Shown here: positions 1 through 11,800 of the stretch, in pieces
How positions within the stretch are numbered: position 1 is the first letter of the stretch
Layout: every line of letters starts with the position of its first letter
Origin: Rhea pennata
Lineage: Eukaryota > Chordata > Aves > Rheiformes > Rheidae
Assembly (NCBI RefSeq): GCF_028389875.1
Contig: NC_084682.1
Coordinates: 258,001 to 322,000 of the forward strand
Direction of reading: 5' to 3'
Length of the DNA: 64,000 nucleotides
The notes under the pieces: generated by a model
Seen by the model: only the letters and a program-made list of their open reading frames with translations
Database searches by the model: none
Told to the model about the DNA's origin: nothing
Made by a program: the position numbers and the translations under genes

Positions 1-650
1 AAGATCCAGCACGTAACGCTGCAGCTCGCTTCCTTCGCGAGCGCACCTCAGGCTTCCCCTCCGCGCGGCCAGATGCTCCGTTTCTCCCCAGCAAGGGCCA
101 CTCACGGCTCGTCTCTCATGAAAAGGGCTCTGCCTCCCTCCCTGCCGCTTCCCGCAGAGCGGAGACGTGCGGCGGCGGCGGCCCTCCCCGCTCCCGCTCG
201 CCCTGTCCGGCCTGCCTCGCGGCCCACCCCCCCCGGAGAGGCGGTTCAAACCTGCCCCTGGCAACCGCCGCCGCGGAGGCCGCCGGGAAGTGGCGGGCGG
301 GGCTACGGCAGCCGGCGCGGGCGGGCAGCAGCGGCGGCGGGCGAGCGGGCGGTGGCGGCACGCGCCATGGGCTGGGAGGAGAAAGAGGCGCGCGGGTACG
401 GCGAGTTCGCGGAGACGGCGCAGAGCTGCCACGGGCGGCCCATCTTCGCGCTCTTCTGCGGCGACAAGGATGCCGCGGGCCGCAGCTGGTGCCCGGACTG
501 CGTGACGGGTGAGCCCCGGCCCCCAGGGCCCCGCTCCGCTGCTGCCGCCGCAGCGGCACACTGCGGCGGCAGCAGCCCCACCTCCGCCGCGAGCCGCGGG
601 GCCTCATTCGGGCTTCGGCCGTCGTCGCCGAGCGCATGAATCCCAGGGGC
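1..650. promoter_or_regulatory. CpG-island promoter of TXNDC17, probably bidirectional
   Basis: This GC- and CpG-rich block surrounds the first exon of TXNDC17 and continues into intron 1. It holds CGG-type runs just before the start codon and a GGCAAC half-site near 257-262 that resembles one arm of an RFX X-box. In human the divergent neighbour at this point is KIAA0753, so the left part may also start that gene on the minus strand. That is inference from remembered synteny, because no KIAA0753 coding exon is visible in the window. Long open frames on both strands here are a composition effect. Confidence 0.7.
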
Positions 651-2387
651 GATCGGGCTGATGTGACTGGGAGCTGACGCTAGCGAAGCTGCTGCTTCTA
701 TGCTGCTCTGTTTCACCAACCACATCCCACCGATAGCCCGTAATGCAATATGCTGCTCAGCAAAGGCTAACATTTCCATCTGGCTCCGCAAACAATTAGA
801 TGTGAATCTCGTGATTAGTTAATTCACCACTGCTTTATACATCAAGGGGTAGCAGTGACTTAGCGTCTGGCAGTGGAACGTGACGTTAACTTGGTGGCTC
901 CTCCCAATACATCACTGAACTTTGCTGCATCATATATGGCCAATTACATAGGGCAACAGCTTATTCCTGCTCAGATGGGAGAGAACTCTTGTTCTCTCAC
1001 ATAAAGACAGCCAACAACAGTTACTGTGGTTACTTGTAGAAAGTGGTCTTTGCTCAAAGGCCGGTCCCTTTAACACCAATGGTAAGTTCTGCAAAGCTTC
1101 CTGGACCTCTGCCTGAGGCAGAACATCAGCACTAGCAACCTTGTTTGTCCAAACAGATCCATGTGATTCTGTAGCACAGTAAAAGTATTAACTACTAACT
1201 GATTAATAAATTACTCTCTAGCTGAACCCATTGTGAGGAACGAACTTCATAACATGCCTGATGGGTCTGTATTCATCTACTGCCTAGTAGGAGACAGAGC
1301 CTAGTAAGTAAAAATGTTTTAATGTCAATGGCTGATGTAACTGTTATTCTTGGACTGGTGGTGAACTAATCTGTTGAAACTACTGACCAAACTCCCCTTT
1401 TCTGTAAGGAATGAATCATTTTGTGACTTTTGAGGGGTACACCATCCCTTAATGCAAACTCTCTGTATATTTGGGCTGAGAACTGGGTTAGGAAGATGGG
1501 GGGGGGTGAGGCCCTTTGAATCATCCTTGTGAAAGAATTTTAACAAGCGGACTTCGAAGTGTATCTGTATAAGCTGTTATTCACCTTCTTTCTGAACAGC
1601 TGGAAAGATCCCAACAACGAATTCAGAAAGAATCTGAAACTAACAGGAGTGCCTACACTGCTTAAATATGGAACAGTAAGTGATTTATTACATATTTTGG
1701 GTCTACGTGCATTTGAGTGAGAAACTGGTAGGAGCTTGCGGCTACAAATTTGTATTGGCCATCCATGTTGTCTTATGCCCTCTTACTTAAAAAGAAGAGA
1801 CAATTACGAACATCTCTTCTGCCCTCCCCCCCCCACTTCCTAGCTCAAAGAGACAACTGATCTGTTTTCTGTAGAATTTTCTGTGTAATAAACATGTAGT
1901 ATAATAGTAGTTGAAGGAGGAGAGAAAATTCTTAGTAACATCTTGTTGGCTTCCTGACTTGCAGCTCCTCCAGCTTTAGAAAATCCAAAAGTTGAATTAT
2001 GGGAGTGAAACAGTATTAGCGCAGTACACTTCTAACTCCCACAAATTCTCCTGCTTTTTAGTTGAAGACACTAAACCTGTCACACCACATTTTAACTTGT
2101 ACAAGTTAATTAAAGTGGTAGTTACTTTCTAAGTAATGACTCAGAACAGAAAACGCTCAGGCATTTTTCAGTTACACCTCACTGCTTGCTTCCCTCAACT
2201 CCCACTTGCTATATATGAAAATAATTGCTGAAGCAAGGCTAATGTTATCATATACAAATAGCTCTAGTCTTGAACTGGATTTTGAATTGCCACTAAAATG
2301 TCTTAACTTTTCTTTCAGCCTCAGAAGCTGGTTGAAGAAGAATGTTTTAAGGCAGAGCTTGTGCGTATGTTGTTTACTGAAGATTAA
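367..2387 (+). CDS. TXNDC17: Thioredoxin domain-containing protein 17 (TRP14)
   Basis: Four coding exons, 367-508, 1222-1303, 1600-1675 and 2319-2387, give 122 residues, against 123 in human. Every junction is GT/AG and in frame. The protein is a small cytosolic thioredoxin-like oxidoreductase. The family reduces disulfides such as L-cystine and small targets with electrons from thioredoxin reductase. The active site is W-C-P-D-C at residues 41-45, with redox cysteines 42 and 45 at the end of exon 1; the Pro-Asp pair between the cysteines is the TRP14 signature. Exon 2 encodes the FIYC strand. Exon 3 contains the YWKDPNN loop and the cis-proline segment GVPTLL. Exon 4 ends in MLFTED. The start ATG at 367 matches the human N-terminal length. 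The gene converges with MED31. Confidence 0.97.
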
Positions 2388-2580
2388 ATCTTCCAGTAGT
2401 CAATCATTTAGTAAGATACTCATCTCAATTTGCTCTGTCCTTTCTAGCGATTTTTATGTTTTCAGACTAACATTGGTTAATTACAACTTCTCACTAGTCA
2501 GAATAAGTGTCATAAATTCTAGGTCCAAACCTTCCACTAAAATCTCAAACTGCAAAATTGTATCTTGCCTTTCTTGTTGA

Positions 2581-2586
2581 AATAAA
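2581..2586 (+). terminator. TXNDC17 poly(A) signal
   Basis: A canonical AATAAA lies about 195 bases after the TXNDC17 stop codon and is the first one downstream. A later AATAAA near 3360 could serve a longer 3' UTR. Confidence 0.6.
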
Positions 2587-2599
2587 CTTGTATTTGCAA

Positions 2600-4317
2600 C
2601 AAACAGTCTCTTTTCAAAGGAACTCATTATGAAACACTTCATTTATACTTTCTTCTTTCCCTCAACAGTGCAAAGCTAAAGTAGATACTCTGTTAAAGTA
2701 CAAGCAACTATTCTTTTAAATAGTTAAGGAAATCTACTAATGCTAGTGGAGGTGCTAGTGTAGCATATGCATATTGACACAAATCATTATTGCATTCTTT
2801 CAACCAAAAGGAATGTAAGCAGAGGGAAGGCATGTACTACCATTTTGTACAAGAATGGAGGCCAAACTACAGTTACTAGAAAACAAAGTGAAGGCAAACT
2901 CATTTAGTGTCCCTAAATCAATTTCCTACCAGATCAGCAGCAACTGTTCTATGTTCAGCCTAGAGTTACTGAAGAATATGACCGACTTACTATTAAAAGT
3001 GTAGCTGAGCAATTATTTGGGAAGAACAGGAGAAAGAGAAGAATCTGTTTATTCTTCCTAAAGCAGACTTTACATAGCTACTAAAGGCATTAAGACAGAT
3101 TTTCAACACCTAAGATAGACTAAACACATAAGCCATTAACTAAGTATGGTGACCTGAAGGTTAACAGTCTTGGTATTACTGGTCACACACTGAAATTTAA
3201 TGGTTACAGTAGCTGCTCTTAGAATAATATAAAATATAGCACGAAGGGGTATTATCTGAATATATCTAGAAAAGAAAAAATAGTCCTAGAAAGGTAGAGC
3301 AAATTGTCTAAACTTTAAATGCAGAATATTCAAGTTATACTGTATTTTTAACTTAGTTCAATAAACTGTATTTTTAACTGACAAGTCACATTATGTAAAA
3401 GTCCCTAAAGCCTAGAAGTTCTGCTACTTCTTGATGCTACATTTTATTCTTCATTACACAAAACTAAACTCATTTGAATGCAATCTGAAAGCAAGAAAAA
3501 TAAATCCCTGTCATTGCTAAGATCCATGTATCTTAAGAAGGAAAAAAATTGCTTAGAAGCATCTAGTATTTCACTAGCAGAAAGTAAAACGTGTATTCCA
3601 TTAAAATACACTGACTTTAATGAAATAAATACAGCTACAGCCTCTCTCTCTACATTGTTTAGTATTTCCCTAATATCTGTTTGCAAGGTTTATATGACTG
3701 AACTCTGCTCCAGTCCTGCAGTCCTTGTGTCTTCACACTTTGATTTCTGTCTCTAAAATATACTATAAGCAAAACTCTGCAAGACTCATTGCAACAATGA
3801 TTACCAGGTAAACAGAAATGGCAAGTTATACCTCAGCTGTTTCAAGGCAAACATCCACATTGTAGATTTTGTGTATCTTCACTTTAACTTTGCTCATCTT
3901 GCAGTTGTAAAAAGCAGTACACAAGGGGGTTCTTAGCAACACCTTGAGACATGCCTCTTAAAACCAGACTTTTAAACTATGCTTTTTTCATTAGATACTT
4001 AAATGGCAGTGCCCTAAAAAACCCTACATTTTATTTTCAAGAGCAACAAAGACATGTAATAACACTCTTTTGAGATTGTTCATGCTACAGAATAAATTAC
4101 AGAAGTATGAAGTTGTTAGTCTTACATCTTTAAAACATTGGTACAAGTTACAAGAAAAAAAGCCTAGTGACTTTATAAATCAGGAAGACCTTAGCAATAG
4201 AAATAATGAGGCAAAATTATATATTTTATGTACACACAGCCAAACCTACCAAGAGTCCTCTGTTGTAAGTACTTGAAGTGATACAAAGTACAACCTTGTC
4301 ACTCTGGAGAACGTTTT
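2600..4317. other. Convergent intergenic/3' UTR region, no gene seen
   Basis: AT-rich sequence between the stop codons of two convergent genes, TXNDC17 and MED31. It should hold the distal 3' UTR of MED31. A minus-strand AATAAA (TTTATT at 4030-4035) about 285 bases past the MED31 stop is the nearest candidate for its poly(A) signal, and another lies near 3443-3448. Short open frames here show no domain or splice context. Confidence 0.6.
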
Positions 4318-7300
4318 TCATTTTACTGAGGTGTTGTTCTGTTGCTGCTGCTCTGCCAGTGCTTGCTGGAGGCGCATTCTTTTCCGTGAATAGTGTTGCC
4401 AGTGAAGAATCTGTTGCTCATCAATAAATTTAGCACACTGAGCATTTACCAGTTCTTTGCGGAAATGTTCATATTGGAGCAGCTCTAACATATGCAGACA
4501 CTGAGGATACCTGCATTAAAAATAAAACCTTTTATTAAAGCATCTGTTTACAAGGTACACTAAGCCTGGTTTCTCTGAAAATTTTGCAGCCCATTATTTG
4601 CATTTTTCATGTACATGCTTTACTCAAGTATCAACCCATTTAAAACTACAATATTCCAGATGTTAATACATACCTTAATAACTTCAGTTTTATGCTAGGA
4701 AACAAGGAGTCCAAAAACATATATGCTTGCATAGGGTAATTTTTCTAATAATTGGATTTGATTAAAATATCTACTGTTTTCCCAAAATGTGAAGGAGAGC
4801 TGTAAGACTAAGAAAAATGAAAACTTCAGACTGCAAAAATCGCTCTCAAAATATGGCTACTGTGCCTAACTGAAGCAGTTTTGTACCACCATGTTCAATA
4901 TTGATATTTTAAACAAATGATAAACTGCAGATATAGTTTGTAACAGGAAGATTCACTGTTCAACTGATGAAAGACAAGTTATATCATTTTGTCTATTCCT
5001 GTTACAGCTGGACTGTTGGAAATAGCAAAACACAGTGGGGAAGGCAGAAGCAGGGTTGCAGGCAGAAATCAAATACTGATACACTGCTACACAGCATGTA
5101 ACAAAAGGTGAATATCATACCATTAAAATTTAGAATACTAAGTAATTTTAACACTTACTTTAGGTATTTTGCATATTCAGGTTCCTTCCAATAAAGTAAA
5201 TATTTAAGATAATTCACAAAAGCTTTATCTTTGAAGTAGCCTCTCTGCGCAAGGACTGAAATAAGATGACAAATAAGGAACTGTCAGTTACAGATGCAGA
5301 AAGAAAAGTCTGCCAAACTTGAAGAATATATATTCAAAAACTATACAAAGGAACACTTGAGTCAGAACTTTAAGATTACAATCCAATTTTGATCAATTCA
5401 AGATGAAATAAATACACAGGGAGAAAATGTATATTTTTGTCAGCACTGTAAACAAAATAAGCTAGTCTCATCTCCTTTATGGTATGTGTCTTTTATACAG
5501 CAACAAAGAACAGCATTTTAGAACAGAAAATTTTTAACTGTAGCATCAAAATTGGCAGGTAAATTCAAGGGAAATAAGTACAGTATCTGAAACTATTATT
5601 AACACTTATAAAATGCTGGTTTTAGATAAAAATAATTTCAAGATAACAGTATTCATTTATTACAGGCTTTAGCTTCTTATTCTCTTTAATTAAATACATA
5701 TAGATGTATTTAATTTTATTTCAACAAATAAAACATTTTGCATTTAAAACCCCCCACCTGTTATAAATCTGGACAAACAGAAGTATTTACAGACTACCTT
5801 TATCCTGTGAAAGTTCTATTTGCTTTTCCCTTTTTAGCATTACCAAAAGTAATTAAGACCGATATTCATTTCTCAGGATACTGACATTTACTTCGAAGTA
5901 CTTACAGTTAAGGTAATTTGGATTAGCTAGACATTGAACAAATTCCAACTCCAGCTGGAACCGCAGTCGATTTCCTGTATCATCTGATATAGATGAGAAA
6001 AATAGTAAGAACTGAACTCATACAATAGATCTGAAAGTCAATTTCTCAGTTTGAACAGTATATAGACAGTATGTTTAAAAAGGAATAGACAAAGCAGTAA
6101 CTCCCCATAATCAACATGGATTCATTTAGCAAAAGGTTCTTCATTACATGAATCAGTGTTGGGCCTGCATTAATAAATTTGGTGGTTACAGCAAAGCAAG
6201 ATGCAAGAAATGGAGGAAAACACAATGACACTTGTTTAAAGTGAAGGAACAGGAAAGAGCAAGGAGCCTGGGATGTTTTTACAGGGAAAATTTAAGAAGG
6301 TGAGAAGAGGGAACTTCAAATAACCCACTGATCCTAGTTTTACATAACTGTAGAAGTAGTGCAAGGCAACTTTTTTGCAGAAAGATGATGTCTTCATACG
6401 GTACATGAGTGAACATAGCAATGTTCTCACACTGCGATATACACCAGGCCCTACTGGTGACTCCCAAGGCATTGATGCTGAGTCCAGTATCATTTAACAT
6501 CTTCATTTGTGACCTTGATGATGGGACACAGCAAGTTTGCTGACAACACAAAATTGGGAGTGGTGGCTGACACATCAGGTGTCTGTGCCACCATTCAGCA
6601 GGACCTCAACAGGCTGGAGAAATGGGCCAACAGGAATCTCATGAAGTTCAAATGGAAATGCAAAATCTTGCACCTGGGGAGAAATAATCCCTTGCATCAG
6701 TACAGGCTGAGAGTCATCTGGCTGGAAAGCAACTCTGCAGAGACCTGGACAACAAGTTGACTACGAGCCAGCAATGTACGCTTGCAACAATGGTGGCCAA
6801 GAGCATCCCGGGCTGCATTACGGGGAGCATTGCTAGCAGCTGGTGGAGGTGATCCTTCACCTCTGCTCCACACTGGTGAGGCCACATCAGGAGTGCTGTG
6901 TCCAGTTCTGGGCTCCGCCGTATGAAAGAGTCATGGACATACTGGAGCAAGTCCAGCAAAGGGATACTAATGGATTGAAGTGTTATTGGTATGATACTTA
7001 TAAAATTTATGAAATAAAAATTATATGAAATTGATTTGCTAAAAGCTAAGAGCGTTTCCATACTACAGAGGAATGCCTAAGTTCTTATAAAAAATAAGAA
7101 ACTTGAATAGAGAATGTGACACTGGTGCAAGTCAAGAACATAGAAAAAGAAAAGCCGAGTGAAAAGAATTCATAGATCTCAAGTATAATGAGCAAATAGC
7201 AAACCTATCCTGACTAAAGGGCTCTCAGTTCTCTGTAGCCTGCTGTCACCACTAGAGACCACTCATTCACAGGCCTGTAAGAATGATCTTCAGTTCCCAG

Positions 7301-7754
7301 CTGAAAACATCAACGAACTTTAACATCAGGCTATACATGTTCGTAAAGCAGCTGAATCTAAACACACTTCTCTTTCTAAAAAGTTATCCGAGCATAGGGC
7401 CCAGAGCCAGAGGAAGGTGAGAACCAGTGCTTTCTACAGAAAGATCAGGGCCAGGGGACGAGCCAGGCTGAAGGACGTGCGGTCCCAGACTTGCAGCTCC
7501 AAGTCTTGAGCCAAGAGAAATGTCAAAAATGAGGCCGGTCGGCACCCGCGGAAAAGGCGGCAAAGCCGCGCGCCGCGGGGGCGCCCAGGGAAAGCGGCGC
7601 CGGTCCGAGGCGCGGGGCTCAGCACCGCCCGGCCCCAGCTCGCCCTGCGGGAGCGGCCTCCCCGGGCCGCACCCGCCGGCGCCCCTGGCCGCGCGGCCCC
7701 GCGCCGCGAGCGCCTCGCGCGCAGCGGCCACCGCTCGCCCTCACCTGTCTCCAT
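4318..7754 (-). CDS. MED31: Mediator complex subunit 31 (Soh1)
   Basis: Four coding exons on the minus strand, 7754-7745, 5983-5906, 5255-5159 and 4510-4318, give 125 residues. MED31 is a small helical subunit of the middle module of Mediator, which links gene-specific activators to RNA polymerase II in the nucleus. Exon 2 reads DDTGNRLRFQLELEFVQCLA, exon 3 FLAQRGYFKDKAF, and exon 4 YPQCLHMLELLQYEHF followed by a Gln-rich tail. This is the whole Soh1 family domain. Exon 1 codes only Met-Glu-Thr plus one base. The human protein has six more residues ahead of this Met, and no in-frame upstream ATG is visible here, so the shorter start is preferred. Intron 1 holds a CR1 fragment in antisense orientation. 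The promoter CpG island is shared with the rhodanese gene. Confidence 0.97.
6430..6980 (+). mobile_element. CR1 LINE fragment (3' part of reverse transcriptase ORF)
   Basis: The plus strand encodes decayed CR1 reverse transcriptase. Recognisable pieces are a relic of the GVPQGSVLGP-like block near 6445-6500, SKFADNTKLG near 6525, a LEKWANRNLMKF block near 6618, LHLGRNNP, and LVRPHQECCVQFWAPPYERVMDILEQVQQR near 6870-6965 with changes from the family pattern. The FADD-type catalytic motif reads FADN and the frame is interrupted, so it is dead. It lacks the usual CR1 3' end and stops near 6980. The left edge may extend to about 6080, but similarity there is too weak to fix. It lies in MED31 intron 1, antisense to that gene. 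Confidence 0.9.
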
Positions 7755-8040
7755 GGCGGCGCCTCGCGAAGCGCAGCAAGCCGGCGCAAGATGGCGACCA
7801 CCACACCCCGCGCGCCCGGACGGAAAGCCAACGGCCAGCGGCACCAAGGCAAGACGGGAAGGCGGCCGCGGTCCCCGGGCAACAGCGGCGGAGGCGGGGC
7901 CTCGGAGCGCGGGGCGGGGCGGGGCGGGGCTCGGCTCGGCTCCTAGCTCGCGGAAGACACGACAGCAGGCTAACGTCGTAGTTAGGCGCGTTGCTAGGGG
8001 AGAGGGTGGCTGGTTTGGCGCCATTTTCCTGTGGTGAAAG
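7500..8040. promoter_or_regulatory. Shared CpG-island promoter of MED31 and the rhodanese gene
   Basis: A GC-rich island covers MED31 exon 1 and the DNA to its right. Visible elements are four tandem GGGGC units at about 7909-7930 (Sp1-type GC boxes), an AAGATGGCG YY1-like site at 7788-7796 just upstream of the MED31 ATG, TTTGGCGCCA (E2F-like) at 8014-8023 overlapping GCCATTTT (YY1 in reverse) at 8019-8026, and GTTGCTAGG near 7990 and GGCAAC near 7878 that resemble RFX half-sites. There is no clear TATA box. The rhodanese transcript probably starts here with an untranslated exon, because its first coding exon lies 0.8 kb further right. Confidence 0.75.
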
Positions 8041-8869
8041 AGTGTAGCAAGCGGCGTTTGTCATTCGCAGTCTCAAACATACGATGATAGGGCTCCTACT
8101 TCAGCGTTGTATGTTTACGTACTTATATCACATCCCTTGGAAAAATGATGGATCATTTTAATTATTTGTTTTCTAGTTATGAAGAAAGTACACGGTGCAC
8201 AGCTGGAGTACTTGTCTCATAATCATACCACACAGAAGAGCCCAGATAACATTGACAGGAACTTGAATTTTAAGTGTGGTACGCTTCCCTTCCTCACTGT
8301 GAGGGGGCACCCCTCCTGCGCTTGGGGCAGCATAATGACATGCATCTGGAGGCTTCGCTATCCACAGGCGAACCAGGGCTGATGGCAGTCCTGAGAAACC
8401 TCTCCTTCAAACTGCTTGGCCAGCCTGTGCTATCCTGCAGCCCAGTTCATTTTATATAGTGGCAGAGACTGTGAAAATCAAAGTACAGGCTCCAGGGTGT
8501 CTTTCCAACAGTCAAAGGTCAGTTTTATATCAATCCCTTGAGAACAAAGCAAACTGATCTCTGGAACCTTTACTGGCCACCTTTGTGTACCAGTCACCAA
8601 AAATTCGCAAGCTTTTACTTTCTGGAAAAACAAGTCATGTATGAAATGTTAGTTCCATTGTGGTCTAGTATAGGCGTAAATGTATCATCCTTCTGTCTGA
8701 ATTTTCTAGGCTTGTTTTTTTTGGGGAAAAATGTATTTCTTCTAACAGTAATATGGCTGTTATCCAAATATAACAAATCAGCCATGTGACCTATCATCAA
8801 GTAGATAAGAGGACATTTTAAGCATGCATTTTGAGGGTTCTGTAATAGTTCTGTACTGCCTCAAAAGCA
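8041..8869. other. Probable 5' UTR/intron region of the rhodanese gene
   Basis: No coding exon can be supported. A possible donor (GTGAAA) lies near 8033 and a possible acceptor (TTTTCTAG) ends near 8177. These could bound a noncoding leader intron, but neither is strong. Confidence 0.4.
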
Positions 8870-11800
8870 ATGGCAACTGAATTTCTGGAGGAGATCCGTA
8901 AACTAAATGTGACTGACCCTGCAGAAATGATGGACTTGGCTATCAAATGGGTGCAGAAGTCTTTTCCAAATGTGGAATCAGTTTCTACAGAGACATTGCA
9001 AAGTTGGTTGGAGGAAAAGCCAGAAGAACTACTTATTTTAGTAAGTAATTTGGTGCTTATGAATTAATGCAAATTATACTTAAAATCAGGCAGAAATGAT
9101 TATTTACCATTCTAATCTCTTTATAATCCACATTAAGAGGTTACTACTTTTCTAACTCTACAAAATACTTTAAGATAGAATTTAATAGAATTGGTTTTTA
9201 AAATTGTGTTACTTGAGCTGGGGTGCTCCAAGAGAAATGAAATGAAAACCAAGGAATTCTATGAACAGTAGAACTCAGGAAATCAGGTTTCCTGTGACTT
9301 CCTTCTGTGGGGGTGTTACGGTGTCTAAAACGCTAGCTGCGCTTCAGCGATTGCCTCCCCTTGGTGGAAGCTGTAGGAGGGTCTGTCCCTAGGCCGCGTC
9401 TGTATCTTCAGCCAGATGGCCTTGAACCCATAATGAGTATCTCCACACCAGGATTTTTCATACTACTCCCCTGTCACTATCATTACTCTTTTTGGGGGGC
9501 ACTGACATGACCTGGTGTGCCATGGAGTTTTGCCAGAATCTTTGCATTTCTGTTTCAGTCATTGCTAGCGTTAGTCAATCGTCAATACTCCGGGTTTCTT
9601 AGGAAGGTCCCATGTTCCACATCTGAACTTTTCATGCTTTAGCATCACCAATTTGGTGTACAATGTGGCTAAACAACCTTGTAGAGAAAATTAATGTTGG
9701 AATAATGGTTTGTTCTGTCCTGAAAGGGAGCTTTTACCAGATAGGCAATTCTGTTCCTATTCCGTTAGGAAATACCTTTGGGGGCAATGTTTTAGACATG
9801 CCATTTTTTTTCCAGATCAACATATAATTTAGCCAAGAAGGATAAAAGAAAATGGCCTTGTATTTGTATTTGCGGAACATTCATTTTAACTTTGTAGTAG
9901 ATCAGCCACTGTTGATCAGGTCCAGAGCAAAACAAAATTGGAAAGTAGGGATCAGTCCTAAAATACACTTTTTTTCCGGGTACTGAAGAGAGATTTGGGA
10001 CTGGACTTTGTTTTGTTTGTAACAGCAACTTCCTAACGAGCCAAGGAAATTTCAGTCAACCTCTGTTGTTAATTGTTTATCAGCTTAAAAGGTTGGTGCA
10101 GAGTGAAACCAGTTAATAAATACACACTCCAGGAGTGTGGAGTGGAGCTGCTCAGTTGCATCAGCACCCTGGAGAGGAGCCCAGCTTCTGAGGTTGTAAA
10201 TTTATTCCAGAAACTGCAATTCTGCCTTATGTTAGATACTAGCTTTTTCAGACCTTGGCTAAAATAAACCTCTATGGTTTAGCACTGTCAACCTAGCTTA
10301 GCTTCAGTGCAGCTGTATCATTAGGCACTTGTGCCACAGTGTACTGTGTATAGGCTTACAGGGTTACCTGAAACCTAACAGGTTATTTTTAAGAAAATGA
10401 TTGCTATTTTCACTTGTTAAACTATCTTAGTTTCTTGGTGTCTTGGTTAGCAATTTTCCATAATACTATCTTTTTCTATGTAGTGTGCTTCCCCCCCCCA
10501 CCCCCCCCCCCCGCGAATTAGGTTACAAAAATATCCAGAAAGGATTTGTACTTATTTTTTCTTAATAAAATAGCATTGCTTTTTTCAGACGAGGTTTTAG
10601 TGGTTATGGAATACAACCATTGCTATATCAAAACATACCAAGTCACTCCCCAGTAAACACAGACTTTGGGCTAAAAGCAGAGATCAAACAGATCCCACGT
10701 GTCTGCATTGCTATTCTGAAATGTGATTTCTCTCCCAACACTGATTTCAGAGGAGAGGATCCTATGAAAGGGTAGGTCACAGGAACTAAATTACTATGTA
10801 GTTTGCTAGAATTAAGTCAAACATCTCAATTTTTGACCATCAAAACTAGGAACAAAATTGAAAGTCAGGGTCATACTATAACAGCCAAGAGCATTCTCTA
10901 GGAAAAGATGTTTTTTTTCCCCCCCAGTTCAGTCAAACTTCCAGGGAAAGGTGTTAACATGACTGTGAGCCAGGAATTTTCCTTATTATTATTGTGAGAC
11001 AGTGACAACATCCCTGCCTCAGTTTATCCCTCTGTAGGAATTAAACTGCAATCGCTGTTATTGGCTGTATCTGAACACTATTGCCAGGCCTTTATTTTTT
11101 CTGAAGCATTTTGACAGAATATGCTAAAATTAAAGTTGGCTGTGAATTATGATGGATATACATGTTAAATAGAGATGTATTACTTAATAAACACAAGCAG
11201 ATGAGATACTGCCTTCTACATTAAGTAAATTAGCTATTAAAAGTTGAAAACTGCATTCAAGAAGGGACACATGGCTGCAGTGGTAATTACAGATGGTAGC
11301 TAAGTGACGATAAAATCAGTCTTGTGACATGTCTTTATAAGTGTTGTATTTAGGAAAATCCTAGATAGCAGATACCAAAGGTCTTTCCAGGTCCGTGAGG
11401 TATCACAATGTGTCTACTAATATCAGTAGTTTGATTTTGATGTGTGGACTTATCCTGTCTTTCGAACTGCCATATTAACTTTAGACTCTTCTACTGTTAA
11501 ATGAAATATCCACCATCTTGCAGAAAAATGTCTCTCCTTTAATATTTGAGATGCTATTAATGTATTTCTTTCTTTGCAGGGCTCCATCATTCAATTTTAA
11601 ATTGATAACAAGTGTTTCCTGTAGCTAGAATGAGATCTCGCATGCTCATCACTGTGACTTAATTTAAAGTGCCTCTTGAGGGTTTAGAGATGGAAACTAT
11701 TATCCTGTAATTTAAGTTATCTATCCCAGTCAATTGTGCTGATTTTTGCACTGGATAGTTTTAACCAACAATAATACAATTTCTAGCTGAATATGTTTTC

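Noticed and set aside
73-791. 188- and 173-codon frames at the left end
   Set aside because: They extend TXNDC17 exon 1 upstream, or run on the opposite strand, through a CpG island. The splice-consistent TXNDC17 start is at 367.
7384-8076. Long frames on both strands in the MED31 island
   Set aside because: CpG-island artefact; only ten bases here are coding (MED31 exon 1).
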